Assembly (NCBI GenBank): GCA_944377305.1
Contig: CALWEL010000013.1
Span: 1 to 35,186 of the forward strand
DNA length: 35,186 bases
DNA from: an uncultured Clostridia bacterium
GTDB lineage: Bacteria > Bacillota > Clostridia > Christensenellales > UBA1242
Direction of reading: 5' to 3'
In this document: in pieces, positions 6,736 through 15,576 of the stretch
Layout of the letters: each line of letters opens with the position of its first letter
Numbering within the stretch: position 1 is the first letter of the stretch
The notes under the pieces: model-generated
Database searches by the model: none
The model's input: only the letters and a program-made list of their open reading frames with translations
What the model was told of the DNA's origin: nothing
Program-made: the position numbers and the translations under genes

Positions 6736-9213
6736 TTATTCTTTATCTTGCGATTTTGACATAAAGACAAGCTTATCATTTTTGCAATCAATTAATATGC
6801 TATCACCAGATTTCACATCACCTTTCAACATCTTATCAGCAAGTTCATCTTCAATCTTTGTGGTAATCAATCTCCTGAGTGGTCGTGCACCAAATTCGTC
6901 ATTGGTGCCGTTTTTGACAAGATAATTTAATGTGGCAGTAGTAAATTTCAATTCTACTCCGCTCTGCTTCAATGTTTTGTTCAAATCTGAAAGCATCTTC
7001 TTGGCAATATCTTTCAAAACTTGTGGAGTCAATTTGTTGAAAATAACAATATTGTCAATACGATTTATCAGTTCTGGTTTGAAATATTTTTTCAATTCAC
7101 TCAACATTATTGTCGTTTTGTCGTCCTTGCTTCCGTCATTAAATCCTAAATCGATGTTGGTTTTGCTTAGTTTATCACTACCAATATTTGAAGTCAAAAT
7201 TATGATTGTATTTTTGAAACTTACGATCTTTCCGTGGCTATCAGTCAATCTGCCATCGTCAAGGATCTGAAGTAGCATATTGAAAACTTCTGGATGCGCT
7301 TTTTCAATTTCATCAAACAATACCACACTATAAGGTTTTCTTCGTACTTGCTCTGTGAGTTGTCCGCCATCATCAAAACCAACATATCCTGGAGGACTAC
7401 CAATAAGTTTAGACACACTATGTGCTTCCATATATTCACTCATATCAAGTCTAATTATCTTATTTTCATCATCAAATAATGCTTCTGCAAGTGCCTTGCT
7501 TAGTTCTGTTTTGCCAACGCCAGTAGGTCCAAGGAACAAGAAACTTCCTATTGGTCGTTTTGGATCTCGAATACCTATACGGCTACGTCTGATGGCTTTT
7601 GCCACCTTTTCGACCGCTTCGTCCTGTCCTTTCACACGTTCGGATAAAACCTTCTCAAGATTAATTAATTTTTCAGCCTCTCCCTCTGTTAGTTTCGTGA
7701 GCGGAATATTTGTCCATTTGCTAACGACTTCTGCGACATCGTGTTCGGTGATTGTAGCATCTGTTTGCTCACTTGTGGCTGAAACCGACTTCAAACGCTC
7801 AATTTCATCTTTCAATTTTGTGGCTTTGTCACGAAGCTTTCCTGCCTTTTCGAAATCTTCTTGATTAACTGCATCCTCTTTTTCTGCTTCGACTTTTTTA
7901 AGTTTTTCCTTGAGAGATTTGATTTCACCTGTATCGTAATTATTTTTGACTTTCGCTCTACTCGATGCCTCATCAATTAAATCAATAGCCTTGTCTGGTA
8001 GACTCCTATCTTGGATATATCTATCGGACAAAGTAGCAGCAGCCTTAATCGCTTCGTCTGTAATTTTAACTTTGTGGAATGCTTCATAACTGTCTCTTAG
8101 TCCACGCAAAATTTCAATCGTCTGCTCTACTGTAGGTGGATCTATGATGATTGGTTGGAATCTTCTTTCCAACGCTTTGTCCTTCTCAATATATTTTCTA
8201 TATTCATCCGTAGTCGTAGCTCCAATCGTTTGCATTTCACCACGTGCAAGATATGGCTTCAACATATCTGCTGGATTTGTTTCTCCCTTGTCCGTGCCAA
8301 CTTGAGCCAAGGTGTGAATTTCGTCTATGAAAACTATAATATTTTTGTTCGTAGTGATGAGTTCAATAGCGTTTTTCAATTTTTCTTCCATTGAGCCACG
8401 ATATTTTGTACCTGCCATCAAGCCTCCGATATCAAGACTATAAATAATTTTATTTTTCAAAAATTGTGGTACATCTCCTGCTACAATTCTTCTAGCAAGT
8501 CCTTCTACTACTGCGGTTTTGCCCACCCCTGCTTCACCAATCAAAACCGGATTATTTTTCGTCTTTCTACAAAGAATTTCTATCATACGTTCGATTTCAT
8601 CATCTCGGCCAATGATTGGATCAATCTTTCCATTTTTTGCACGCATTGTGAGGTCACTTCCCATCTCCAACAACTCTGGAGGAAGTTCACTCGTATACGC
8701 CTCCTGTCTAGGCTGATTTTCAGAATTCATACTGCCTACTTGAACAAATCCATTCGTATCAAAATCATTTGTTTTTCCTGCTTGAACATTATTAGAATTT
8801 GTAATAATTCCGATCGCCTTGTTTCTCATCTCATAGACGTTCAATTTCAATGCTCCTGCCAATATATTTATTGCAAAACTGTCTTCTTGACTAAGTAATG
8901 CCACAAGCAAATGTTCGGTAGAGATATATGAACTGCGTGTACGCTTGGCTATACTATTGGCAATCATCAATAGCTCTTTTGTTCTTGGGGTCAATTCCAC
9001 TACGCTAGATGGAATCCCTCCGACCACGCCATCCAAAATTTCTTTCACTATATCACTATCTACACGATATGCTTTCAGTAATTTTTTTGATTTGCTTTCA
9101 ACTTTTGTCAAAGCATACAAAATATGCTCAGTCCCCACTTCATTTCCATAATTTGAAGCAAATTGAGATGCAATCTGTATGCATTTATTTGCCAAATCTG
9201 TTAAATTATACAT
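6736..9213 (-). CDS. clpC: ATP-dependent protease ATPase subunit ClpC
   Basis: An 825-residue Hsp100 unfoldase that feeds substrates to ClpP. Order: Clp N-domain with two TEH repeats (about 28-110), first AAA+ domain with Walker A GEAGVGKT (about 226-233) and FIDEIHTL, a UVR-type coiled middle domain (ALERRFQP before it; [20 protein letters not shown] within, near 440-455), second AAA+ with GPTGVGKTE and LDMSEYME, and the C-terminal domain with GARPLRR. Both N-domain TEH glutamates, the known phospho-arginine docking positions in Bacillus ClpC, are kept. A GTG at 9219 in frame is part of the AAAGGAG site, so the ATG at 9213 is the start. Last gene of the CtsR-controlled operon, 11 nt after mcsB. 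Confidence 0.97.
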   Translation of the reverse strand: MYNLTDLANKCIQIASQFASNYGNEVGTEHILYALTKVESKSKKLLKAYRVDSDIVKEILDGVVGGIPSSVVELTPRTKELLMIANSIAKRTRSSYISTEHLLVALLSQEDSFAINILAGALKLNVYEMRNKAIGIITNSNNVQAGKTNDFDTNGFVQVGSMNSENQPRQEAYTSELPPELLEMGSDLTMRAKNGKIDPIIGRDDEIERMIEILCRKTKNNPVLIGEAGVGKTAVVEGLARRIVAGDVPQFLKNKIIYSLDIGGLMAGTKYRGSMEEKLKNAIELITTNKNIIVFIDEIHTLAQVGTDKGETNPADMLKPYLARGEMQTIGATTTDEYRKYIEKDKALERRFQPIIIDPPTVEQTIEILRGLRDSYEAFHKVKITDEAIKAAATLSDRYIQDRSLPDKAIDLIDEASSRAKVKNNYDTGEIKSLKEKLKKVEAEKEDAVNQEDFEKAGKLRDKATKLKDEIERLKSVSATSEQTDATITEHDVAEVVSKWTNIPLTKLTEGEAEKLINLEKVLSERVKGQDEAVEKVAKAIRRSRIGIRDPKRPIGSFLFLGPTGVGKTELSKALAEALFDDENKIIRLDMSEYMEAHSVSKLIGSPPGYVGFDDGGQLTEQVRRKPYSVVLFDEIEKAHPEVFNMLLQILDDGRLTDSHGKIVSFKNTIIILTSNIGSDKLSKTNIDLGFNDGSKDDKTTIMLSELKKYFKPELINRIDNIVIFNKLTPQVLKDIAKKMLSDLNKTLKQSGVELKFTTATLNYLVKNGTNDEFGARPLRRLITTKIEDELADKMLKGDVKSGDSILIDCKNDKLVFMSKSQDKE

Positions 9214-9224
9214 AATCACTCCTT

Positions 9225-10142
9225 TTATTTTTTCAAAATTTCTTTTACTCTTTTAGCAAGATTCAACATCTCGCTCTTTGATATAAATTCACTATCTTTA
9301 TTAATACATAGTTGCTGTAGATTATTAATTTTATCTAATGGTATACTAGTTAAACCCAAATTTAAACCTAAACGAAGATTTTTAATATATTCTTTGAGTT
9401 CACTATAATTCATCAAATTCGCAGAATTTAATATGGCGACACTCCTAGAATAAGCATCTAGCAATTCATCGTGATTGCTCACATCGTACATCTTTGCACT
9501 CTCCGTCTCAAGATCTTGCAGTTTGGATACCATTTTATCAAATTCTTTGCAAATTTCGTTTTCAGTAAACCCCAAATTGCAAATTGTTGATAAAGAAAAT
9601 ATATCTACTGAATTTTTTTCATCGCTCAACTGATATCCCAATTGGCGGACATTTCTCTTGATTTGATCGATCTTGCCTATTTTTGCCAGTGCGGGCAATG
9701 CAATCAAGCATTCAAGTTTTATCCCCGTACCGATATTATTCAAATTGCTCATCAAATAGCCATACTGATCGTTATAAGAAAAACTGACTTTATTTGCCAA
9801 AAATTTTGCCAATTCAAGAACTTTTTTGCTAGTTGTTTTGTCATAGCCAATACTCGTTGATACTATATTTAAGTGCTCTTCATTGAATAGAGATATGCTC
9901 AAATTATCCTTTTCGCTCACAAATATTGTCTGATAATTTGAATTGAAAAGTCCATTATTTTTCAGGTTCTCAATCACTTTCACATTCGCTGTAGATAAAT
10001 TCAATATGCTCAACTTACCTTTCAATGCAGAAGATAATTTGTCAACTATCTCGTCTTTTTTCCCATCCTCTAGTTTTGGAACAAATTTATAGTCTTTTAG
10101 ATTCCTAACTATCGTTGCTTTTGTAAAAAGTATGTTATTCAT
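9225..10142 (-). CDS. mcsB: McsB-like protein with degenerate phosphagen-kinase active site
   Basis: 305 residues in the mcsB position. McsB normally phosphorylates arginines, marking proteins for ClpC-ClpP. The fold is recognisable: FNEEHLNI, FSYNDQYGYLMSNLNNIGTG, LPALAKIG and LRLGLNLGL match McsB segments. The key residues I know from Bacillus subtilis McsB are altered. SSRIRLARN is FTKATIVRN, so two arginines are lost. The catalytic Cys of CPTNVGTG is Asn (NLNNIGTG). LRAS is IKLE, GEGS is absent, and the C-terminal RDxxRA phospho-arginine site is missing. It is about 50 residues shorter than usual. It is therefore probably a non-catalytic adaptor. The ATG at 10142 (site GGAGAG) is preferred over GTG at 10148; it overlaps mcsA by 8 nt. 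Confidence 0.8.
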   Translation of the reverse strand: MNNILFTKATIVRNLKDYKFVPKLEDGKKDEIVDKLSSALKGKLSILNLSTANVKVIENLKNNGLFNSNYQTIFVSEKDNLSISLFNEEHLNIVSTSIGYDKTTSKKVLELAKFLANKVSFSYNDQYGYLMSNLNNIGTGIKLECLIALPALAKIGKIDQIKRNVRQLGYQLSDEKNSVDIFSLSTICNLGFTENEICKEFDKMVSKLQDLETESAKMYDVSNHDELLDAYSRSVAILNSANLMNYSELKEYIKNLRLGLNLGLTSIPLDKINNLQQLCINKDSEFISKSEMLNLAKRVKEILKK

Positions 10143-10638
10143 TTTCACTCTCCAATTTTTGAATTTGTTTCTTTATCTTGGCGGCGTCTTCATATCTTTC
10201 CTCTTTCACAGCCAAGGACATATCCTGACGTAAACTGGCAATTTTTTCAGCCTTCGTCTGCTTTGTCTCTGTCTTGAAATCAAAATCTTTCAATTTTATA
10301 CTATCTTGCTTATGAGTTTCAAACGGGGCAATCTTTTTGATTATCGCGCTGATTTCATTTCTGAAAGCATCATAGCAATTCGGACATCCTAATCTTTGAG
10401 TATTCCTATACTCTCTAAGACTGGTTTTGCATACTGGGCAGACGACATTTTCCACCCTTTCAAATGGTAGAAAATCTGCGAATGCCGAAAACATATCGTC
10501 AAACAAACTAGTCGGTTCAGAATTGAACACCCCCTCTTTGATCGCACAATCTCTACACAAATTCCTAGTTTGGCTAACACCATTCACTATTAGAGTTGAA
10601 TGATATACACTAGGTTTCCCACATTTATCACATTTCAT
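10135..10638 (-). CDS. mcsA: Zinc-finger activator McsA
   Basis: McsA binds and activates McsB and takes part in CtsR inactivation and Clp targeting. The 167 residues carry CDKC (3-6) with LCRDC (27-31), a second CPVC (about 67-70) with GCPNC (about 84-88), and a C-terminal UVR motif (LRQDMSLAVKEERYEDAAKI). This is the standard two-zinc-finger plus UVR layout and normal length. An AAAAGGAG site precedes the ATG at 10638. The stop overlaps the start of mcsB. All eight zinc ligands remain although McsB looks inactive. Confidence 0.95.
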   Translation of the reverse strand: MKCDKCGKPSVYHSTLIVNGVSQTRNLCRDCAIKEGVFNSEPTSLFDDMFSAFADFLPFERVENVVCPVCKTSLREYRNTQRLGCPNCYDAFRNEISAIIKKIAPFETHKQDSIKLKDFDFKTETKQTKAEKIASLRQDMSLAVKEERYEDAAKIKKQIQKLESENE

Positions 10639-10752
10639 AAATTATTCTCCTTTTTATCTTTATTCATAAATAAACATTATCGTAATTTCTTTATCTAAAA
10701 ATGTTGTTTTGTTTTAAAATAATTAGTTTTATGTCTCTTTCATTTCATAAGT

Positions 10753-11214
10753 TCATTTAACATTTTTTGACAACTCTATTATAACCTGACGCATAATATT
10801 TGAACGAATTGTATTATCGATGTTTATAGGGTTATTTAAGGCTTTTGCACTAATTATGCATTTTAATAGATTGGCTTCTCTCTCACTAATCAATTTTTTG
10901 TCCAGCATATTTTGTATCAATTGATTGGCTTCCAGAGCTGTCATAGGCTTAGCGCAACAATCAAGACTATTTTTCAAAAAATTCGAATCATTGTCGTGCA
11001 TTCTCGTCAATTTAATGTATCCGCTACCTCCTCGCTGGCTTTCAATTACAAAGCCACGATTGATAGTGAATCGGGTATTCAATACATAATTTATTTGACT
11101 GGGTACACACGAAAAGAATTTTGCCAAGTCGTTTCTAGATAGTTCTATAAAGTCATTATCGTCCAGACTTGACATTATGAATTGCTCTATCACATCGCTA
11201 ATACTCCTATTCAC
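10753..11214 (-). CDS. ctsR: Class III stress gene repressor CtsR
   Basis: CtsR is a dimeric winged-helix repressor of clp genes and a temperature sensor. The 153 residues begin with the HTH region: ISDVIEQFI, LSRNDLAKFFSCVPSQINY, then VLNTRFTINRGFVIESQRGGSGYIKL. The RGGSGY wing matches the glycine-rich thermosensor loop of the family. The C-terminal half (about 85-150) is the dimer/McsB-contact domain. The start is GTG at 11214, 6 nt after AAAGGAGG. It heads the operon and has a perfect CtsR box at 11303-11319 upstream, so it is autoregulated. The next gene, mcsA, starts 114 nt downstream. Confidence 0.96.
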   Translation of the reverse strand: MNRSISDVIEQFIMSSLDDNDFIELSRNDLAKFFSCVPSQINYVLNTRFTINRGFVIESQRGGSGYIKLTRMHDNDSNFLKNSLDCCAKPMTALEANQLIQNMLDKKLISEREANLLKCIISAKALNNPINIDNTIRSNIMRQVIIELSKNVK

Positions 11215-11302
11215 TTTTTACCCTCCTTTTTTCAGTCAAGAAATTCAATCTTTAAGCTTAATATTCCATTAAAATTGTGATTCCTTAAAAATTTTCAAAC
11301 TT

Positions 11303-11319
11303 TTTGACTTTCTTTGACT
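11303..11319 (-). promoter_or_regulatory. CtsR operator (direct heptad repeat)
   Basis: On the minus strand AGTCAAA-GAA-AGTCAAA is an exact match to the known CtsR consensus RGTCAAANANRGTCAAA. It lies just downstream of the -10 hexamer, over the expected transcription start, where binding would block initiation. Confidence 0.95.
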
Positions 11320-11328
11320 TTCGAAGTA

Positions 11329-11357
11329 ATAATACTACTTTTTATTGGCAATGTCAA
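11329..11357 (-). promoter_or_regulatory. Promoter of the ctsR operon
   Basis: TTGACA (11352-11357) and TATTAT (11329-11334) with a 17-nt spacer on the minus strand. The start is expected near 11322, so the leader to the GTG is about 110 nt. The CtsR box follows directly. Confidence 0.85.
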
Positions 11358-11377
11358 CTAAATTTGCAAGATTTTTC

Positions 11378-11411
11378 AAAAAAATTAGCAATCCTTTCAC
11401 CCGATTGCTAA
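11378..11411 (-). terminator. Terminator facing the minus strand upstream of ctsR
   Basis: A 9-bp stem TTAGCAATC (11385-11393) / GATTGCTAA (11403-11411), followed on the minus strand by T7. It closes the uvrC transcript, which stops at 11621, and insulates the ctsR promoter 20 nt downstream. The 200 bp between uvrC and this hairpin show nothing else. Confidence 0.85.
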
Positions 11412-11620
11412 GATTTTGATGATCTGTCATAATTTTGCAAGTTCATTTTCTATTAAAACTATAATATATATTTATCCATTATAACTGTGTTCCCATAATT
11501 GTTTTATAGGAATGATCTGAAGTATACTAGGATAAGATATAAAAAGTTCTATATTCTTAATATACTTTCTTATCTCTTGATCTATAATTTTACTGATGAT
11601 TTTAGATTCTATTTCATTTC

Positions 11621-13438
11621 CTAATATTTGTCTTTCTTGTTGAAATGGTCAAAAATATTCTTTGCCGTGCGTTTGCTGATACCCTTCACATTTTCAATCT
11701 CGCTCAGTTGAGCATTTTTTATATTTTCTATCGTCCTAAATTTCGAAAGAAGTGCACGGCGAGTTGCTGGACCCACCCCTTCTATTGATTCTAAGCCACC
11801 ACGAAACATACCTTTGGCACGCAGTTGACGATTGAATGTGATAGCGAACCTATGCGCTTCATCACGCACTAGTTGAATCAAACGTAGTGAATAACTGCCT
11901 TTTTTTAAAATATACGGCCTACTCTCGTGCGGTTTGAACACTTCTTCTTCTCTTTTTGCTAAACTTATGAGGTCGTTTGGATAATGGTATTTAGCCATAA
12001 CCTCTGTCGCTATACTAAGTTGACCTTTTCCTCCATCTATCACTATCAAGTCTGGAAGACTAGAGAAACTGATATCATCACTATTTAACTTCTCCATTCT
12101 TCTTGAAAGGACCTCTCTCATTGAAGCAAAATCATCTATGAAATCGACCGTTTCTATTTTGAATTTTCTATACATTGATGGAGCTTTCTCTCCATTGATC
12201 AATACTGACATACTGGCGACAGTGTATGTTCCATAAGTATGAGAGATATCATAGCACTCAATGCGCTTAGGCTCGCGAGACAAAGATAGATCATTTTTCA
12301 ATTGTTTCACTGCACCGATACTGGCATTGATCGTCTTGATAGTCTTGTCCAAATTCTTCTCTATATGCATACGTGCATTTTTTTCTGCAATATTCAACAA
12401 TTGATATTTCACGCTATCAATTACAGGTTTTGTGACCGCAACCTTTTTCTGCGCTTTATCCAAAAGATATAATTCAATTTCGCTAGTATCAATATTGGGG
12501 AGTATTATTTCATCCACAATTAGCGGATGAGTGTTGTAATATTGCATTATAAATTGCGTGTACGCTTCACTCTCGTTTAAATAGTTGAGAATATCAAATG
12601 TTCGCACTCCTTGCAATTTCCCGCCTCTAATGTTGAGAACACACATTGCAGAAAATTCCCCACTGGTGATTAGATTAAATACATCATAGTCTACCAAACT
12701 TCCTAGACTGGTGATCACTCTTGATTTCAATTTTTCCAACATTTTCAATCTATCACGAAGAAGCAAAGCGGTTTCAAAATTTTCATTTTTTGATGCCATC
12801 TCCATCTTTGCTCTCAAAATTTCCTCTACCCGTTTTGTGTCACCTTTCAAAAATCGGATTGCTTCATTCACTATATCTAGATAATCTTGCTTGCTAATCA
12901 ACTTTGCACACGGTGCACTGCATAGATGCATCTCATAAAATAGACACGGCTTGATCGGTTTTTTATTTTCCGCAAGCAAAAGTTTACATTTTCTCAATGG
13001 AAAAGCATAATCAATGATTGAAATTATGTCTTTTGCCGACACCCCTGCCATAAACGGACCAAAGTATTTGAACTGTTTATTCAATTTCCTAGAAATCTCA
13101 AAATGAGGATAATCTTCTTTTAGATTTATTTTAATATATGCGTACGTTTTGCTATCTTTCAATAAAATATTGTAATAAGGTTTATGTTTCTTTATCAAAT
13201 TATTTTCAAGTGCCAACGCTTCTATTTCATCATTCACGATGAAAAAATCAAAATCTGCCACTTTGCTAACCATATTTCTTACTTTGATATGCTCTTGTTT
13301 ACGCAAAAAATACTGGCTAACACGCTTTTTTAGATCCTTAGCTTTGCCAACATAAATCACATTCTCATCCACGTCTTTCATTATATACACACCCGGATCG
13401 TGAGGAAGGCGTTTGATTTTATCTTTTACAATGTCCAT
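11621..13438 (-). CDS. uvrC: Excinuclease ABC subunit C
   Basis: UvrC makes the dual incision around bulky DNA lesions bound by UvrB. The 605 residues show the GIY-YIG nuclease (GVYIMKDVDENVIYVGKA, about 15-33), a Cys region (about 150-178), a UVR motif that binds UvrB (NFETALLLRDRLKMLEKL, about 215-232), the RNase H-like 5'-incision domain (ECYDISHTYG; PDLIVIDGGKGQL) and C-terminal helix-hairpin-helix motifs (IEGVGPATRRALL, VKGISKRTAKNI). Length is normal. There is no Shine-Dalgarno site before the ATG at 13438; an extended -10 lies 6 nt upstream, pointing to a leaderless mRNA. Confidence 0.97.
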   Translation of the reverse strand: MDIVKDKIKRLPHDPGVYIMKDVDENVIYVGKAKDLKKRVSQYFLRKQEHIKVRNMVSKVADFDFFIVNDEIEALALENNLIKKHKPYYNILLKDSKTYAYIKINLKEDYPHFEISRKLNKQFKYFGPFMAGVSAKDIISIIDYAFPLRKCKLLLAENKKPIKPCLFYEMHLCSAPCAKLISKQDYLDIVNEAIRFLKGDTKRVEEILRAKMEMASKNENFETALLLRDRLKMLEKLKSRVITSLGSLVDYDVFNLITSGEFSAMCVLNIRGGKLQGVRTFDILNYLNESEAYTQFIMQYYNTHPLIVDEIILPNIDTSEIELYLLDKAQKKVAVTKPVIDSVKYQLLNIAEKNARMHIEKNLDKTIKTINASIGAVKQLKNDLSLSREPKRIECYDISHTYGTYTVASMSVLINGEKAPSMYRKFKIETVDFIDDFASMREVLSRRMEKLNSDDISFSSLPDLIVIDGGKGQLSIATEVMAKYHYPNDLISLAKREEEVFKPHESRPYILKKGSYSLRLIQLVRDEAHRFAITFNRQLRAKGMFRGGLESIEGVGPATRRALLSKFRTIENIKNAQLSEIENVKGISKRTAKNIFDHFNKKDKY

Positions 13439-13444
13439 AGATTT

Positions 13445-13473
13445 ATTATATCATATAATTTCAATTATTTAAA
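13445..13473 (-). promoter_or_regulatory. uvrC promoter for a leaderless transcript
   Basis: Minus strand TGaTATAAT (hexamer 13445-13450) is an extended -10, with a weak TTTAAA -35 17 nt upstream (13468-13473). Six nucleotides separate TATAAT from the uvrC ATG, so transcription should begin at or next to the A of the ATG. Confidence 0.65.
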
Positions 13474-13504
13474 GTTATTTAAAATAATTTATCATATCAC
13501 TTCA

Positions 13505-13510
13505 TACAAT
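13505..13510 (+). promoter_or_regulatory. Possible -10 element of the solute-binding protein gene
   Basis: TACAAT ends 5 nt before the ATG at 13516, and there is no Shine-Dalgarno site. No good -35 was found at 17 nt. It would give a leaderless mRNA divergent from uvrC. An alternative -10 is TATCAT at 13490-13495. Confidence 0.35.
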
Positions 13511-13515
13511 GATAT

Positions 13516-14427
13516 ATGAAGTGGTTGAAAAAAAATTGGTTCAAAGTCTTAAATGTTGTATTAATCTCTATTCTCGCTATTTATGTACTAGCAGTCGCGA
13601 TCAAAAAAACGAAAGACTACGAAATATACAAAGAGCCGGAAATTGAGACTAAAATATATACTGTTTGGCACGTAGAGACCTTTGAAGGTGGGAGTGCACC
13701 TCGAATAAATTTGTTAAAAAAGGTGGCACGAAAAATTGAAAGTGAAAATGACGGAATCCTTTTTATGATAAAAGAAATTGATGCAGACGACTTGTCCATC
13801 AATCTAGAAAACTCAACGCCGGATATTATTTCATTTGGGTATGGTGTAGGCAAAATCGTTTTGCCATACTTGCAAGCAAATGAAAATAGTTATGACATCA
13901 GAGACGAACTATTGCTTAGCGGAAGTTTCAACAATCAATTTTATGCCCTACCATATATTGCGAGCGGGTATGCAATAATCACACATGGAACTTTGAGCAA
14001 AAATTTTCATTGTGGCACAACTGGATATACCAATCCAGAGAATCTATACTCCTCATTAAATATAAATGTCTCTATTGAAGAATCGCAATATGAAGCGTAT
14101 AAATCGTTCGTATATGATGATAGTGTATCTCTGCTCGGTACAGGAAGAGATGTATTTCGCATAAATAATTTGAACAAAATCGGCAGAGCAAATGCTAGCA
14201 TTACACCAGTCGATAGTTACACCGATTTGATTCAATATATAGGCATCATAAATAAGGATCTCTACACTGAAGAATTTGTGAAAATTTTAATAAGCGATGA
14301 ATATCAATCGGAACTGAATAAATATTCACTTTTCAGCGTCAAATATGACAAAATCTATTCGGAAGGAATATATAGTGATATGGAAAATGCGATATATCGT
14401 TGCTCGGTCCCTAACGTGTTCAGTTGA
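13516..14427 (+). CDS. Membrane-anchored extracellular solute-binding-like protein
   Basis: A 303-residue protein with a basic N-terminus and one uncleaved-looking hydrophobic helix (about 11-29). The outer domain resembles family 1 substrate-binding proteins: IYTVWHVETFEGGSAPR, then PDIISFGYGVG, YALPYIASGYAIITHG and a late EEFVKILISDEYQSEL. I see no lipobox Cys, so it is probably held by the helix. It is shorter than typical sugar-binding proteins (around 400 residues). No ABC permease or ATPase is nearby, so it may act as a sensor or orphan receptor; a link to cell-wall sugar uptake is speculative. Its TGA stop is followed after one base by the murB ATG, implying translational coupling. Confidence 0.7.
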   Translation: MKWLKKNWFKVLNVVLISILAIYVLAVAIKKTKDYEIYKEPEIETKIYTVWHVETFEGGSAPRINLLKKVARKIESENDGILFMIKEIDADDLSINLENSTPDIISFGYGVGKIVLPYLQANENSYDIRDELLLSGSFNNQFYALPYIASGYAIITHGTLSKNFHCGTTGYTNPENLYSSLNINVSIEESQYEAYKSFVYDDSVSLLGTGRDVFRINNLNKIGRANASITPVDSYTDLIQYIGIINKDLYTEEFVKILISDEYQSELNKYSLFSVKYDKIYSEGIYSDMENAIYRCSVPNVFS

Positions 14428-14428
14428 T

Positions 14429-15307
14429 ATGAAAATTGAAAATTATTCCCATTTGTTAGATGCTGATTTAAAAAAATTTTGTACTTTCAAAATCGGTGGC
14501 AAAGCAAAGCATCTATTCATAGTACATTCAAATAACACTCTATTAAATGTGTGTTCTTTTTGCATCATACACAATATAAAGTATAAAATAATTGGATATG
14601 GTTCCAATTTATTGTTTGACGATAGAGGTTATAATGGGGCTATTATTGTGAATAAAAGTGAAAATTTTATTTTTAGAAAAACTTATCTATATTGCGATGC
14701 GGGAGTCAATCTTAATGCTTTGATCAATGCTAGTATGAATAAAAATCTATCTGGATTAGAATTTTTCGCAGGCATTCCATCAAGTGTTGGTGGAGCGATA
14801 GTCAATTCACTTGGTGCATTTAATCATCAGATTTCTGATCTGGTCGAAGAAGTGATTTGCTATAAAAAATCAGATCCGAAAAGACGTATAATTTTATCAA
14901 AAAACGATTGTAAATTTGGCTATCGAACTAGCACTTTCAAAGATGATAAATTTATCATTACGCGTGTAAAATTAAGACTAACATTAGGCGAAAAATCAAG
15001 TATATTAGAACGAATGAAAAATTCCTTAACTAAAAAATCGAGGACTCAACCTCTCGACAAATATAGTGCGGGAAGTATATTTAAACGCTCTACTCTAATA
15101 CCTGCAAAAATCATTGATGAGTTGGGGCTAAAAGGTAAACAGATTGGAGGGGCGGAAATTTCAAACAAGCACTCAGGATTTATCATAAATAAAGAAAATG
15201 CCACTTCAATAGATGTACAGAACTTAATCAAATATATCAATGATGTTGTATATCAAAAGTATAATCAAAAGTTTGAGTTGGAAATAGAAATTGTACCTTA
15301 CAAATGA
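14429..15307 (+). CDS. murB: UDP-N-acetylenolpyruvoylglucosamine reductase
   Basis: MurB reduces UDP-GlcNAc-enolpyruvate to UDP-MurNAc with NADPH and FAD, the second committed step of peptidoglycan precursor synthesis. The 292 residues show TFKIGGKAKHLF near the N-terminus, GYGSNLLFDDRGY, GLEFFAGIPSSVGGAIVNS (FAD binding), GYRTSTFKDD, SAGSIFKR with the catalytic Ser, LKGKQIGGAEISNKHSGFI, and a C-terminal Glu in LEIEIVPYK. This is the short, type II architecture common in Bacillota. The chosen ATG lies 1 nt after the upstream stop and lacks its own strong ribosome-binding site, so coupling is expected. A terminator follows at 15399-15437. Confidence 0.95.
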   Translation: MKIENYSHLLDADLKKFCTFKIGGKAKHLFIVHSNNTLLNVCSFCIIHNIKYKIIGYGSNLLFDDRGYNGAIIVNKSENFIFRKTYLYCDAGVNLNALINASMNKNLSGLEFFAGIPSSVGGAIVNSLGAFNHQISDLVEEVICYKKSDPKRRIILSKNDCKFGYRTSTFKDDKFIITRVKLRLTLGEKSSILERMKNSLTKKSRTQPLDKYSAGSIFKRSTLIPAKIIDELGLKGKQIGGAEISNKHSGFIINKENATSIDVQNLIKYINDVVYQKYNQKFELEIEIVPYK

Positions 15308-15398
15308 TTATAATACAAAATTTTTGTTTTAAAAATCATCTAATCCTTGATTTAGCAAACTCATTTTTGCACAATCGAATTGAAACAAATAAAGTGTT

Positions 15399-15437
15399 AG
15401 ATATCGATAAAGTTCAAGCAAAACGATATCTTTTTTT
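15399..15437 (+). terminator. Terminator after murB
   Basis: Arms AGATATCG (15399-15406) and CGATATCT (15424-15431) with a 17-nt loop, followed by T7 and a further T-rich stretch. It ends the solute-binding protein-murB transcript. Confidence 0.8.
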
Positions 15438-15531
15438 ATTTTTCGCTATCTATTAAATATCTTATATTAAGTAATGTCATTTTTTATAAATCTTTTCCGT
15501 CTTTTCACTTTGACAATTGAAATTCAAATTC

Positions 15532-15560
15532 TTGACTTATTTTCGTAGTAGATATATAAT
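15532..15560 (+). promoter_or_regulatory. Promoter of the PHP-whiA-dnaE operon
   Basis: TTGACT (15532-15537), a 17-nt spacer and TATAAT (15555-15560). The start is expected near 15567, just before the AGGAGG of the PHP gene, so the leader is only about 10 nt. Confidence 0.85.
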
Positions 15561-15576
15561 AAAAACAGGAGGCATT

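Noticed and set aside
7355..7864. A 169-residue plus-strand frame inside clpC
   Set aside because: It is the mirror of a highly conserved clpC coding region and has no promoter or ribosome-binding site of its own.
9214..9219. GTG at 9219 as clpC start
   Set aside because: The GTG is part of the AAAGGAGTG ribosome-binding site; the ATG at 9213 is correctly spaced.
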